Source: Epiperipatus broadwayi
Lineage: Eukaryota > Onychophora > Udeonychophora > Euonychophora > Peripatidae
Length of the DNA stretch: 64,000 bases
Direction of reading: 5' to 3'
NCBI GenBank assembly: GCA_028023455.1
Contig: JAQFVV010006256.1
Coordinates: 1,798,001-1,862,000 of the forward strand
Below are positions 15,525-29,453 of the stretch, piece after piece. Each line of letters opens with the position of its first letter. The first letter of the stretch is position 1. Made by a program: the position numbers and the translations under genes. Below the pieces are notes generated by a model. The model was not told the DNA's origin. It worked only from the letters and a program-made list of their open reading frames with translations, and made no database searches.

Positions 15525-15822
15525 GATCACTAGATGAAGCTTATCAATAGCTCTAAATAAGCTTTATTTTTATAAGTGCCAAAAAAGAAAGAATTCAAAA
15601 TCTCTATTTAGTTTCTAGAGTCTCAGTTCTCCACCGAGGTGAGCCATAAGCTCGAAATCAATTGGTCTGGAGGTAGGGACTTAATGATAGAGATTATGAA
15701 TTCTTTCTCTTTCGGCACTTATAAAAATAAAGCTTGTTTAGAGCTATTGGTAAACTCCATCTAGTGATCATTTAAATGCAAGCTTAAAAGCAAGTTACGA
15801 AATTTATGACTTGTTTTATTAA
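15525..15822. mobile_element. Foldback element with hammerhead and one-sided tail (family D)
   Basis: Inverted arms (about 15525-15605 and 15688-15770) share GATCACTAGATGAAG and a long TTATAAAAATAAAGC stretch in opposite orientation. After the right arm comes a tail of about 50 nt that the left side lacks. A 12-bp duplication, TTGTATATAGAT, flanks the whole unit (15513-15524 and 15823-15834). The non-palindromic centre holds a hammerhead-like fold at 15629-15672. Inverted arms, a one-sided tail and a 12-13 bp duplication are shared with six other insertions in the window. I infer mobilisation by a Penelope-like element. Confidence 0.8.
15629..15672 (+). ncRNA. Hammerhead ribozyme-like motif, type I layout
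   Basis: Stem I is CTCCA (15629-15633) with TGGAG (15668-15672). The seven core positions 15634-15640 read CCGAGGT against the canonical CUGAUGA. Stem II is GAGC/GCTC with loop CATAA (641-653). GAA follows at once, then stem III ATCAATTGGT and the cleavage nucleotide C at 15667 (GUC). Spacing is exact, but U4 to C and A9 to U changes probably weaken or abolish cleavage in this copy. Confidence 0.55.
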
Positions 15823-15834
15823 TTGTATATAGAT

Positions 15835-17149
15835 ATATATATATAATCAATTTAATGTCACAAATTTCAATGTAATGTAATATATCATAATTATAATGTG
15901 AAAGTCATGCTTCACATCTAAACCATAAGCAAACGCTAATATATGAAGTTAAAATTAGCCTCACCTTCTTTGAATCTGTAGCTATCTCAAGACACAATGA
16001 AATCCCTATATTTATATGTCTTGCACATATTTAATTATTCTACAGTTTATTTTAATGTATAAAAAATATTATAATAATATATTTACAGAATCTATCATTT
16101 TTAGAAACAATTAATATATAATTTCTTAAAATATAGAGGCTATAGCTTGATGTGTGTGTACATATACATAATTAAATTTTGTATTCTGGTTTAATTATAA
16201 ATTAAAATTTTAATTGTAAAGCAGTTATGAAAATTAGTAACTAATTAATTATTATAATTCTATTGAGTTATTGCTATATAATTAGATGTTTATTATTCAT
16301 CATGAGAAAACGTAGTTATTATGATGTTATTATTCATTTATTAATCTAATAGAATTTACAATATTTATCTATGAAAATAATATTCAAAATTAATTTTACG
16401 ATCAAAAAGTTTAATTCATAATTAAAAATATGTTTATAGTCTCTATTTTCATATATTTAACTATGTATGTAATATGATTGAAATGGCTGTTATGTTGAAC
16501 AGATCTTTTTGATAAAGTTAGTAGAAGTCATCAATTGAGTGTTGTCAGACCCTTCATTTAATAGTTTATGTGAATATTTAATTTTGATTCAAATTTTGGT
16601 TTTAAATGTATAGAGCATTTAAAGAAATCGTGTTTTTCTTTATGGTAGACAGAGGGATAAAATATTAATATATAATTCTATTCTAATAAATAAAGAATAA
16701 TGTACTTGCCGATTTTGAATTTTAGGTCATTTTCTGTAACATGAATGATAAAATATATACACTAATGGTATGAATACTTAAAAAAAAAAAATTTACTTTT
16801 ACTTAAAAAATATAATGGTTTATGAAATCATAGTGGAATCAATTTTAATAAGCTTTTCACTTTAAAAATATTTTGTTTTGATCATATTTACTTGTAATGT
16901 ATTATTTATTACTCACTAAGAATTTTTTTATATGCAAGTATATAGTTTATTTTAATTAAAACTTTTCTATGTTTTATTTGTTTACAAAAACAATAAATGT
17001 TTAAATATTTGCAAAAGAAAGAGATATTTTTCTAGTTCTAAATTGACAATGTTCTCTGCAGTTTGAATAGACATACAAGAATCATTTTTAGAATTCAGGC
17101 CAAAGTAAAATGAGGTATTTCAAGAGATTTCTGTTCAATCTATTCTAGA
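15835..17149. other. Unassigned AT-rich DNA
   Basis: Nothing was recognised. Confidence 0.45.
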
Positions 17150-17235
17150 ATTTCTATTATAAGCTTGAATAATGAATTGAATTATACCACCTGATGCTCA
17201 TTGCTCATTCAAGCTTATATATAATAGATGGATCT
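17150..17235. repeat. Small imperfect foldback
   Basis: A segment reading TCTATTATAAGCTTGAAT recurs in inverted orientation about 40 bp downstream (ATTCAAGCTTATATATAATAGA). No tail or target-site duplication could be fixed. Confidence 0.5.
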
Positions 17236-20200
17236 AGAGGAAGGAGAAAACTACTCTTGGAAACGTAAAGTAAGCATATAAGAAAGTAATAGGATATTGC
17301 TGTTAAAATTAGATGCACAACACTATCTACTATTTATTTGTAGATATATATAGCTTTATGTCTGTTATAGAATCAATTTCAAATTTTAGAGATTATTTTT
17401 AATAGAAGATTTAAAAAAGATTTTTTTTTCTTTTTATAGAAAAAAAAAGTTAAAAACAGATACAATGTAAATATTTTTTAAGCAAAATATACACATATTT
17501 CTCTATTGTCTTTATTTATAGGTCAAGGATTGCAAAATAAAATAATTATTATAATACGTCTGTTAAATTAAATTAAGAAATAGAGTGCAGACAAGAAAAG
17601 TTAATACTAAAAAAAAGATAAATGATCATTTAAAACAATATATATATAGTCCATTAATCATTATCGGGTTTGTTTCGTGAAAATTAATTGGTATTTGTCA
17701 TTGACAAAATTAGGGAATTTTATCAAAGCAAACATTTATTGATTACAAACGATAGCTTTCTATCCCAGAGCCATCTGTTGTATGCTTAAGTAATCAATGT
17801 ATGCAATATGATAGAGCCAACAAACTCCCAGATTAGTTTCTGGTTATTGATCTTTATGAGTGAGGAGAATTAGATTTTCACAAATCCATAAGTTTGACTC
17901 TGTTAAAATTTTAGGTTTGCTTTAATCTTAAGTGACGAGTATAGATATTATAAAAGAAATAGAAATGGCAAACTTAGTGTTTCTCAAAGGTGAAAGCCAA
18001 TAGCTACGTAATATTTTGAGATTTGATTGGCCATCATCTAATATTTATTAAATACTTAAGAATGCACATAAATGATTCTGCATTTAAAAATATAAAATGG
18101 ATTATTGTTCTTAATAAAGGTATTGAAAATAAGCGGAGAAGTCATATCATCGTTTGTTTGATATATGTTGTAAGTATTGAAGCTAATGTAAAACTAAAGA
18201 AATGCATAAATGATCAAATTGCCAGCATCAAAAATAAGATTTTCGACTGACAATACAATGCAAAATATATATGTTTTTTTGAGAATTAAATAAGAAAGTA
18301 AAAATGCTTTGCTTGGGAATTTTTGCTTCTCTAAAATTATTTAGAATGTCAACAAAAACAAACAAACAAAAAAACCTTGAATTATCTTATGAAATTTTGT
18401 AATCATATATGCTAGTATTATATGACTATTACATGCCATTCTTGACTACTTTTTCCAGTTTTCTTGTACTTCACTCTATTTTTCAAATAATCATAATACT
18501 TTTTTTTTTTTTATCACTTTACATTTCTTTTCTATAACATATGAAACATGTTTACAGATTTTGGTTAGAATATTTAATTCAAAGAATTTAACTAGTATAA
18601 AAAATTTCTTTTAATAATTTTTAAAAATAAATATTACCGTTATCCAGTTTTTTAATATTTTTATATTTCTAATCTTATTTATTTAATTTATTTTATCATA
18701 AATATTTCAAAAGCCACCATTGTTTTTTTTTCTAATTATTCAGGTTTTGATACCTTACAAAATAACATTTCAATAAAACTTAATGAATCTCTTTTTAACT
18801 TCTTCTTTTTGCAAAATATATTTTTTACTTATTCAAACATATTTAACAAAAATGTTTCAATTTTTTTTTGTTAACTACATTTTCAATTAGCTACTTTTTT
18901 ATATTGTAAATGCAACTTTTAGCCAACTTTTTAAATTTTTTTACTCATTATTTAGTTTTACTACTATTTATTTTTATTTAATTTATAAATAATAACAGTA
19001 CTGTTCTCATCATAATCTACAGTCTATACATTATGAGGTAATTTGCAATAAATTCTTATTTTGCAAATCTGAAAGAACTCTATAACTTTCAATGCTAAAT
19101 TATTCATGTGAAATCAACTCATTTAATATCAAATTTAAAGTGATATTAAATAAAAATAGAGAAAGAGCAGTCAATTTATTCATTTTAAGTAATAATTTTT
19201 TTTATTTTCTCTATAAAATATCTTTTATTGGCTACATTTTTGACAATAAAAAATAATTTCTTTTTTAAAAATGTTTTTTGAATTTAAATTAGGAATATAG
19301 ATCAATTGCAATATCCATTTTTTCTCTAATTAATAAAATTGTATTTGATAACAATTTGCTGGATTCAGTAATATATAATATTTACCAGAGTTTCAAATAA
19401 TGCAGTATGATTCATTTCATATTCTAACATAATGAGGCACAAATCATGGATAGCAACCTCTCAGGAGGTCACATAAAAATTGTTGGATGTTGCAAAAATT
19501 TTAAAAAACTGTCTTAAGTTTTGGATAATGATAAGTTGTTTTTTTTTTAAAAAAATTTAATTTTTTAAAATAGATAAAAATTATATGAAAATAAATTGGT
19601 TTGTATATATCTTTTTATTTATAAATATATGATTTTATTCAAAAATTTTATTTCAAATCATATATACTTAATATTAAAATATTAGGAAATATAAATTCTT
19701 TGTGTATTAATTAAAACTACTATTGTTTTATTATAAATATCTTTACATACTTGTACTTATAATTTAGGTGTGGTAAAAACAAAGAATGGGTCATATCAAA
19801 TTTTCATCTGAGGAAGGGTCACAAGGGTAAAAAGATTGCACACCACTGTTTTATCATATTTATAAGCTATTCCCAAAACTAGATTAGAGATCCAAAATTG
19901 ACACAGTTTTCTGTAAGCATTCTGAGGGAAATTAAGGATTAAATTGTAAAGGGATTATTTGATAAAGATACTTTTAGTTTATTAAATAATTTTAAATATT
20001 TATTATATTATAATAGTTAATATAAGCAATTAAATTTATAAATTATATACCAATAATTAAATTCAAATAAAACAAATTGAGATATGAAAAATTAAAACCA
20101 ATAAACAATCTACCAAAATACTATAATTGTTGTTATATTAAAAATATATATATATATACACATTGAGTTTTTTGTCTAAAGGCAGATTGAATAATTAGAT

Positions 20201-22021
20201 AATGGAGTTCGGCAAGCAGGTGATAATCTTTGATTATCGTCAGTGGTATTTGCTATTTGTTATTGCTTTTTTAAAACAATTTATTTTAGCATCTTAATAT
20301 TGAGAGCCACATCATAAACTTTAATAAGCCTTTCTATCATTAAAACACATAACGCTCTAATTTATTCTTTAGATTTACTATGTAATAAAAATATTTATTT
20401 TTATAATTCATGAAAAAAATTTTTTTTAATCATTTTCTGTTTTAAAGGTTTTGCCTTCCAGGTGTGTGATTACAGATAAGTCTATCTTCAACCCTTCATT
20501 AATATATTTAATATTGGCGATTGCTTTTTAAGCATGCACCTTATTTTTATTATTATTTAATAATGCGCAAGAGATGTAGAATATATGCTGTGAGAATTAT
20601 ATTTAATTTTATTAATAAATTTGAGCAGAAGAATGTATATATCATGGAAGTCTGTTTTACAAAACGGAAAGGCAGAAGGGAAGAAGAAGAAAAAAAACAG
20701 GAAAAAAAAATTCAATTTATTAATGGTTTTATTATATTTTTTTAAAAACCTAATTTAATTATATAAGATATAATAAAAAAAATTTTAAATTTAAAAAAAA
20801 ATATAAACTGTTGTTCTTATTATAAAATCTAATTTGCACGTAGATTATTTGACATAATTGTAATGAACTTTAAAAATATTATTACTATTAAATGCTATCA
20901 AGTCAGCATTGACTTCTAGTGATCATAGACATAGCAATATTTAATATCTATAGTCTTTTTGGTTTTTGAATTTCTCAAAGACACATTCATTATTGTGAGG
21001 ATGAATATCAATTTATCAATATTGGTCCTTTTTTTTTCACCCTCAATCTATCCAAACATTATACATTTTTATTTTAGTAAAAATAACTATATACTTATTT
21101 AATAACCAATAATTAATGACTAGATAGATTAGTTAAACATCATCTATATACAGAAAAATACATAATCTTATTTGGAATTTTAAAATTTTACACATGCTAA
21201 TTGGCCTAAAATTAATTCTAGAATATTGTCCGATAGTTGGATGTATTAACCAATACGCTAAGAGCTTATTCACCCTCCCCCATATATATATATATATAAT
21301 GTAAAACAGTCTATAAATATCCAATTACAGAGTAAATATCTTTCTAATAACATCTCATAAATTAAAAATATTAACTATCTCACATAACCAAAATAAGACA
21401 ATTTCATCTTAGTCATTTGAGAGTTTAGTTGTAATCCAATTGAATTATGAAATATACTAAAAAAATTAGCCTTATTTATTATCATACTAATCCAAGTTTT
21501 AAATATTTTTGATAACTGCACTCTATTAGAATGTTAAAGTGGTTTAATTATCAAAAATATGTATATCTTGCACAAATAACATCCTTTATTAAATCTGTAT
21601 TATTAACAATGAATAATTTAATTATAATTTTTTCATTTTATTATCAAAGAAATTTACCACATTTTAAATTGTTCATCTGAAGGATTAATCTTTTAAATGT
21701 TTCAAATGCTCCAAAATTTTAAAATCAAGCCAGTCTACTTGCTTAATTTGAGAGGTCTAATACTACAACATCTATTTATTTCAGTGATTTTATTTCTATG
21801 CTAATTGTAGGCACTTTTAATTTTTGGCAAAAACCTAAAAAAAAGCTTCACTTGACTGTTTTAGCTTGTTTTTAATATCTATTAACAGCAGTAATCTATT
21901 TTATATCACTCTTGTCATCACATGTAAACCAAGTAAATGATAAATCATATAGTAGTTTCAGTCAGATTTCTAATTTAATTTAATACCAAAATTTCAAAAA
22001 TGCCTATAATTAGTATATAAC
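17236..22021. other. Unassigned AT-rich DNA with one possible transposon end
   Basis: Mostly T- or A-run-rich DNA. Around 19780-19853 a stretch ending TTGCACACCACTG resembles, read on the minus strand, the start of some hAT termini (CAGTGGTGTGCAA), but no matching left end was found, so it is not called. A short TA tract lies at 21278-21300. Frames present are short and AT-driven. Confidence 0.35.
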
Positions 22022-22034
22022 TATTGTTGATTTA

Positions 22035-22369
22035 AACAGGCAAAACTCTCCATACAGTAGTGCCACCCTGTGCCAACCAGAGTAATCAATGGATGACAGA
22101 AGGCTTGTGCATAAAATTCCCATTTAGTGCCTACTCATCCAATATCCCTAGACTAGATTCTGGATTGTGGCCTTCATTAGTGAGGAGCCTTGGATATGAG
22201 AGCACTGCACATAGATCTTAGGATCTAACACAACCCTCCAGCAGCCACCTTTTATCTCTGCTTAACTACAAAACTATGAGAATGGTTGGCACAGGGTGGC
22301 ACTACTGTATGGAGAGTTTTGCCTGTTTAATAACAGTTATGTGTTAGCATAAGAGATTGTGATTATGTG
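22035..22369. mobile_element. Foldback element F1, copy 1, with one-sided tail
   Basis: The left end AACAGGCAAAACTCTCC and following bases to about 22080 are repeated in inverted orientation at about 22280-22329. A tail of about 40 nt follows the right arm. A 13-bp duplication with one mismatch (TATTGTTGATTTA at 22022-22034, TATTATTGATTTA at 22370-22382) bounds the unit. The interior holds a decayed hammerhead on the minus strand. Further copies of F1 lie at 36131-36359 and inside the 5' LTR at 50805-51238. There is no poly-A tail and no coding capacity. Confidence 0.85.
22145..22186 (-). ncRNA. Decayed hammerhead motif in F1 copy 1
   Basis: On the minus strand: TCCTCA, core CTAATGA, a stem II region AGGCCACAATCCA, GAAT, CTAG, TC, then TAGGGA pairing back to the first strand. 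Relative to the canonical core, G5 is changed to A and the conserved GAAA is altered. It is recognisable mainly by comparison with the copy at 51086-51127. Confidence 0.45.
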
Positions 22370-22382
22370 TATTATTGATTTA

Positions 22383-25378
22383 ATGTGAGGACACATTTAT
22401 CTATTCAAGGAGATGGGCTTGTATTGAAAATTTTAAAGTAATTGAGAACTTCATCATTTTTTTAAGTAAAACTATGTTTGCCAGACATGTGTAACTGATA
22501 GGATATAGCAATTAAATAATTAGGAACAATAGCCAAAAGAGGAGTATAGGATCTGGTATTCATAGATTGTTTGTGATTAAATAGAATTTCTATAATAAAA
22601 AATAGATTACTATAATTATAAAATCTAAATTAGGAGAGTTATATAATTATTTTTTGGTTCATGCTATAATTTTGCATTTATTGCTTAATTATTTTACATT
22701 GTAAATATATGTGCAGTAGAATATATATTCCCATATATTACTTTAAGGATTATATAAAATGATTCTACAGTTTATTATGCTGTGATTCCAATTAAACATA
22801 ACATTATAGATCTGATATGATTTTCTCACTTGAAAACACCATTCATAATGGAACTTTTTCAATAATAAGGCTTTCTACCTTTGTCCTTTATTCCATATGG
22901 ATAGTGAGATGCAAAATTCTCATGGAATTACCCCTGCCACAAATTATACCATTGTTTTATCAAATGCTCAAAAAAATCAAGAATCGTGACCAGCTCCTTG
23001 CCTCCAGTAAAGTCTTTGATGACACCTGGTCTTTAATTGCTCTATCCTTTTCCTGATTATCAACTCCCACCTACCCAGCATTATAGAATAGGTAATTTTA
23101 AAAGAAAATATTCATGTTTATATTAAAAATGCTAATACCATTAAACAAGTTCTTAGTTTCTCATATTCTATACAATCTCTTCATTATACCTAACTACATA
23201 AGAGTATAACAATTGTGCTCTCATAACATAATCTAGCCAGATGGCAAATAGAACATTATATAATCATATTATTGTACAATTTATTCATTTATTTATCCTT
23301 TATCAGGATGTAATCACTATTTATTGTTAATAAAATTTTTGTTGAAATGAACATTATGATCATTTTAATTAAAATTTGTCTACTTTTATTAGTATTTTTT
23401 TTCTGTAATTAATTAATTAATCATAACAGGAGTCTCTAATATTCCTTTGGTCAGATTTAGTAAAGAAATTATTAAATAAAATAACAATGTGATTGCTTTC
23501 TTGGAAGTCATGTAATGTTTAAGCACCAAAGGCAGGTTGAGCACAATTGTTTTATTTTTCTGATTAAACTGAAATTTATCTTATTTTCCGAAAGTGGCAA
23601 TCAATTCATGGTGTTTTAAATTGCATGGGCAAAAACATAAGTTAAAACTTTTGAAAAAAAAAGCAATAATAATATTAGGAGTGATTTTAATTTGACAAAA
23701 AGTTATAAAGAAAAAAATCGTATTTATAAATTATCTAATAAATATTTATAAATGTATGCATTGCATTAATTTTTGTTTCCTTTTAAAAAAACTTTTTAAA
23801 GTTTTATAGTGATTTACTTTATTGTAAAACGTAAATTCAATTTTAATTGAATTTGAAATTTTAATATATTTTTTTTTTAAATTAATATATATATTTTTAA
23901 ATTTTGCAATTAAAATTTTAATTTTTTCTTAAAAAATACTTTCTTACCTCCATTTCAAAATTAAGAAAGTATTAAAGAACTTATTTTTCTGTAATATAAT
24001 CAGTGTACTAATATATGTAGTTATATGCTCAGCACACCTAAATCATAATGATATTGTGAAATCTTGTTATAAATGGCCAAATTATTTACAATTTAAATAC
24101 AATATTTTTTATTTCATTTAAAAATAAATTTAGATATATAGTATTTTAAATATTTTAAGCTAAACAGAACAATTTTTTAAATTCATAATTTTATTACGGT
24201 TTAGCTTCGTTGTACAAATATCTTCTATTATTGTTATTTTAATAGACTAAATCTCTATCCTGTGTATCCCAATTTTCAGTATAAGATCTTATAAGAGAGG
24301 AATGATATCTATTATTTTCAAGTGTCTACTATAATGATATGAAGCTAAAAATAAAAATAAAACAACTTTTAAATAGATTATTGAAAGATAAAAGTTTCTT
24401 CAAAAATCTTTCATATAGAGATAAGGGCTACATAGCACATTAATAAAAGTATTTCATTTCTTCTACTATTGGTTATAGAACTTGCAAAAAATATTCATTT
24501 TGTTGGATTTGTACAATACTGATTCATCAGTATTATTGTTACCACTCTTTATATATATTTCTTGATTATAAAATATAATAAGATATTAGAAAAAACATAT
24601 ATTAACTTCTCAAAATTTTGAATAAAAGATATTACTTTATCAATTACTATTCAATGTTTAGTCTATAACAATAATTTCAGTAGAGCTATTTTAAATTGTA
24701 CTGTTTAATAAATTCTTGAAAAATGTGATATGTTTTAATAGTGGACAGAATTGTTTTAGTATGATTAAAAATATTTTAAAATAATAATTTAAACAATTAT
24801 ACAGAAATTATTATTATTAAATAGGGTATTGTGAAATGAATAGATGACACAATAGTGAAAAGTGTAGAAGTGAGATTTGGTGCTTGAAGGAGAGAATGGA
24901 AACAAAATTAATGGTTATGAAAATGGATTACTAGTGAAGATCTGCAGGAAGTCAGAAAGAGAATGGACAAGCAATAAAAGAATGCAAGAAATAACATTGA
25001 ATACACTATAGTAAATGGAATCAAAACAATATTAACTTGAATAGTATGAACATGTACAAATATTAAACTAGGCATTGCTGAGAAAGAGAAAAAGAGGGTA
25101 TTCAAAAAGAAGCTGAAAAGGTGAAATAAGTACATAAAGAAATTTGCAAGAAGATTTATGGACTGATAGCAAGGGATAGTGATTAGGAATCAGAAGACTT
25201 CATAGACTGCTATAAAGTGCTTATTATTTTTTAAACTTAAAATAATTATGTAAAGTATATTAATTTTTATAACAAAAGAAAATATTGTCTATAAAAGGAT
25301 CTAAAATTATCATAGCAATTATTATCAATTTTTATAATATTAGTTAATTGCTAGAGATAATGTTAAAATCATTTGATT
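22383..25378. other. Unassigned DNA
   Basis: A 79-codon frame at 22817-23056 lies in a slightly less AT-rich patch but shows no domain I recognise and no clear splice or promoter context. A purine-rich patch at about 24830-25200 gives broken frames with no recognisable motif. Neither is called as a gene. Confidence 0.35.
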
Positions 25379-25412
25379 TTATATATATATATATATAATC
25401 AAATGATTTTAT

Positions 25413-25456
<44 letters not shown>
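25379..25456. repeat. Compound (TA)n with palindromic interruptions
   Basis: TA runs are separated by AATCAAATGATTTT, which together with the preceding AAAATCATTTGATTTT makes a larger palindrome. This is probably microsatellite expansion around a short palindrome. Confidence 0.85.
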
Positions 25457-25460
<4 letters not shown>

Positions 25461-28400
25461 CAAAGCATTCTGTGTAAAGGTACATATTTAAATAGAGAAA
25501 AACATTTTGTTACACTGAAATCGTTTGCATTCATTATATCCATAGAATTATTCTATACATTGTATACATCCCATTCGTTTGTTATGTTTCTGATATTAGG
25601 CTCAGAGCAATAAGTCATATTTTATAGATGGTATTCAGAAATTTATTTTAAATGTATAGTGATCTGTGTGCAGTAGCATTGCTATAATGAACAAACAAAG
25701 GCAATGCATATAGACCTTTGAATCTTAGAGACCATTTTGTTATATATATATATATTCAAAAAGGTATTAAAGTATGCTTAAAATATTATAAAGATCAATT
25801 TTAATTTTTTTGTATAGATCCCAAAAATTCTACTAGGCTACTATATTGTGGGTTTTATCTTACACTAGAGACACTGGGTAATAGTCATTTATTAGTATAT
25901 AAAAGTTTTTATATTATTAGGTGTTAATCTTGTTTACTTTTGTAAATTTTATTTATTTATTGTATATCCTCTTGGTTTTAAAGTATGTTCATGCATTAAA
26001 ATGGCAGGCTTAGCATAATTCAATAAAATTAAATTTCCATTTTTTAAATTGACAGGGAATTCATAAAATTTTAGCTTTCAAGTTTGTTACTGGATTAATG
26101 TTTACCTTTATAGTTGCACATGAATGTATGTTGAATTCCTAGTGTAAAATGGGTTGAATAACTAGTCAATGTAAAGTCTGATCAATGATAATTAATCAAT
26201 GCTGATCATCCTCTTAATCAATTTTTTCTAAAATTGCAATTTTAAAACTACATTGAAAACTTTGATGAGTTCCACATTATTAAGATGCATCTTTATATAA
26301 AGACAAATTTGAAATCATGGCTAATTTTGCAAAAAGTTATAATTAAATGCTTAGGAAAAAGAGAAAACTACCCAGATTTGCCCATTAGTCTCTTAGATTT
26401 TAGAAATATCATGAAAACTAATAAAATGAATGCTAGAAAACATGTTGAGTGTCTTATTAAAATGACTAAAATTAATAATAAAAGTAAGTTAAAATAATAA
26501 GAGTGTGAAGAAAAAAATTAAAATATATATTTAACATTTTTTTTTTTACTTTGGAAAGAACAGTAGAGTAATGAGAAAAATTATTTGAAACCAAAAGCAC
26601 AAGAAAATGTATAATTAATATTTACCTAATCTATTAGTTGCATTTCTAGGCCAAAAACAGTTTTGAAAGATTTGTGTTTTGTAAATTCTGTAAGTCTATT
26701 ATGGAAAATAATAATAAAGAGTCACTACTATGTATAAAAAATTAATTACATAATTAAAACAAATTAAAAAGTTATGGAGACTGGATTGTTATGTAGAATA
26801 GAAAGAAAATATGAGATTGTAGAATAGTACAAGCATCAAATTAAAAAATAAGAATATTGAAAATAATACAAAGATATCACCTAACTTTCTCATATGCTTC
26901 ATCCTATTCTAGAGGTATCTACTTGAGGCTTGAGAAATGAATAGATACAAAGACAAAAGTCAGAAAATATCTGGAAGTGGGGATTTGATCTCACTATACA
27001 ATATGTTGTCCATTGATTACTCAATATTACAGAGAATAGCTCTACAGTAGAGTTGTAACTGCCCTTGAAACATAATGATAATGAACATCTTGTTTAAAGT
27101 TGCTAAAGAGGGATTCACACAGATAAATTACTAGACAATACTAGCAAATTTTAGTTAGACTTTGTTATTGACTATAAAAGAAAATGAAAAGAAATATATG
27201 TAACCTATTGTAGATTTAGATTTAAGTTATTTTATAATAGTAGAATTTAGATTAAATGTTACGAGAACAAGAAAAACCAAGTAGAAAAGGGATAACATGA
27301 TAAGAAAATACATTTAAATAATAGAAATTTAAAGCATCACTTAAAACTAAAATTCATTATATAATGTAACACTAATTACAGAATATAAAAGTGAAACCAT
27401 TTTTGAAATTTAAACAATATTAACATATTAAAAATAAATACAATCTTAAATTTTAATATAAAATATTAAAAAAAACTATGTATTTTCATCCCTTCTTCAC
27501 AAATGTTATAATCAATTGTGCATGGATATGTTTCAATAGTATCCACTGAACACCATTATTATCTGTCCCAGAAAATAACCTAGCAAAATAATCAATTAAA
27601 GATTATTACTTTGGAAAACCTGAATTCCAGGATCTTCATCAAAATCATATTAAAAAAAAAAAACTTAAATGATGATACTAATCCCCTGTACATTGGAGAA
27701 TAAAAATGAATATATTGATGACAATAAGAAACTATTTGAATGATAAGAATGTAGATCTTAAAATACATGCATTTATCATTTTTTTTAATGACTACATGAA
27801 TTATTCTGATGGATCTACTGCTCACTTTTTGCAGTATGCACTGATATACTACTCAGGCATATAGACATATATAGGTTACTTCCAAAGATTTATCCATTAA
27901 GTATAATGTAGTTTAAATATTTAAAAGAAATATTATTATAAACATTTTAGATTATTTTCACAAAAAAGACCAATTTCATTACATAACAAAATTCTGTTTC
28001 TCGTAACTGGCCACGAAGAGAAAAATGCAGTACCACTTTCAAACACTCATTTATTTTTGAAATTCCACTTAGTATGTTACAGGCAAAGATGAGTTGGCAA
28101 TTAAATTATACCAAATAAACTATAAAACAAATTTAAAATGTTTATTTTATTTTACCTTATAAAATAAACAAAACCAAACTTTTTAATGCTTTCCTAATGG
28201 GTATATTAACTTTCAATGCTTCTGGCTGCATAAATTAAATTATACAATGGTTATACATTAAGTTATCCTTCATATCTTATTAATCTCAAACTTTTTTTTA
28301 ACAAGAATATTTATCACTATTTAAATAACTTACTCATAACTACTTACTCCAATTACTATATTGTGTCAAAGATTTTATAAAGTAATTGCACAAAGACTAA

Positions 28401-28801
28401 TTAGATGACCTAATTTTATGTTCCTGTTATATATTTCATTTTGTCAAATAAAAAAAAAAATGAATGAAAAAATTTAATGTTAGATCAAAAACTATCAGTT
28501 ATGAAAACAAATGACTAAACATCTATATCTATATTCTCCCCAGATCCAAGCTTTTCTTAATTTTTTTCAAAAAATCTGCTCCATTCCTTTATTCCTACAA
28601 AGACACTCTTAAATTTATTTGAAATTTATTTTTTATCCCACTGACAGCTTAGCTCTAAAAGATATAAATATCAAAATCACATTTTTTGCAAAGAGTAATT
28701 ATTTCAGTTGTGATTTTACACTCTTGAAAATCTAAGATTACTTAACAATATTATTTTGTTAAAACCCATATCATGATGTATTGATAGGTATTAATTTTTA
28801 A
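25457..28801. other. Unassigned AT-rich DNA
   Basis: No recognisable gene or repeat. A 70-codon frame at 26285-26497 and a minus-strand frame at 27592-27825 have no recognisable motifs and are probably chance frames in AT-rich DNA. Confidence 0.4.
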
Positions 28802-28916
28802 TAAAAAAAAAATGAAGTCAGATGTCACATGACCTAATTTAGTAAGCTTGTATTTACAAATGTTAAATATAGAGCTCACAAAATAAGCTCTTAACAATCT
28901 TTGCAGAATACCCCTA

Positions 28917-28957
28917 ATCCCAGACCAGTTTCTGCTACTGGCATTATCAGTGAAGTG
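28917..28957 (-). ncRNA. Hammerhead ribozyme motif, well preserved
   Basis: On the minus strand: CACTTCA, core CTGATAA, stem II TGC/GCA around loop CAGTA, GAA, stem III ACTGGT, cleavage-site C (GUC), then TGGGAT pairing with the first strand by about four pairs including wobbles. All spacings fit a type I hammerhead. The single core change is G8 to A; G8 is a catalytic residue, so this copy is probably slow or inactive. Confidence 0.6.
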
Positions 28958-29412
28958 CTAGGATAATCAATCATTAAATTAAAAATATCAGGACAAGCCC
29001 AGCACTTTATCTTATGTATAACTATTAAGTAGAAAATCTGTAATTTTCAGACATCCATATGTCTTCCAATCCAGCTATCTAACTTAAATAGCCATATGGG
29101 ACTGAATTAATTCCAGATACACTATATATTAATAGCTTTAGCAACATAAAATCACCAAAGCCTTAATAGCAAAAAATAAAACTAAAAAAAAAAGATGACC
29201 TAATTTAATAAGCTTGTATTTACAAATGTTATATATAGAGCTTGCAAAATAAGTTTTTATTATGGTTATTTAATATGGCTATTTAAGTTAGATAGCTGGA
29301 TTGGAAGACATATGGATGTCTAAAAATTACAGATTTTTTACTTAATAGTTATTCATGAGATAAAGTGCTGGGTTTTTACTGGTATTTTCAATCTAATGCT
29401 TGAATATCCCAG

Positions 29413-29453
29413 CACCTCACTGACACCACCAGTAACAAAAAATCGTCTGGGGT
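29413..29453 (+). ncRNA. Decayed hammerhead motif in the right arm of family E
   Basis: CACCTCA, then core CTGACAC, and TGGGGT after GTC: recognisable as the inverted counterpart of the motif at 28917-28957, but stem II and the GAAA segment are eroded. Confidence 0.35.

Noticed and set aside
19780-19853. Possible hAT terminal inverted repeat (CAGTGGTGTGCAA on the minus strand)
   Set aside because: No matching opposite end and no 8-bp duplication found.
24515-24545. CTGATGA-like sequence near 24525
   Set aside because: It belongs to a short AATACTGATTCATCAGTATT palindrome with no hammerhead stems.
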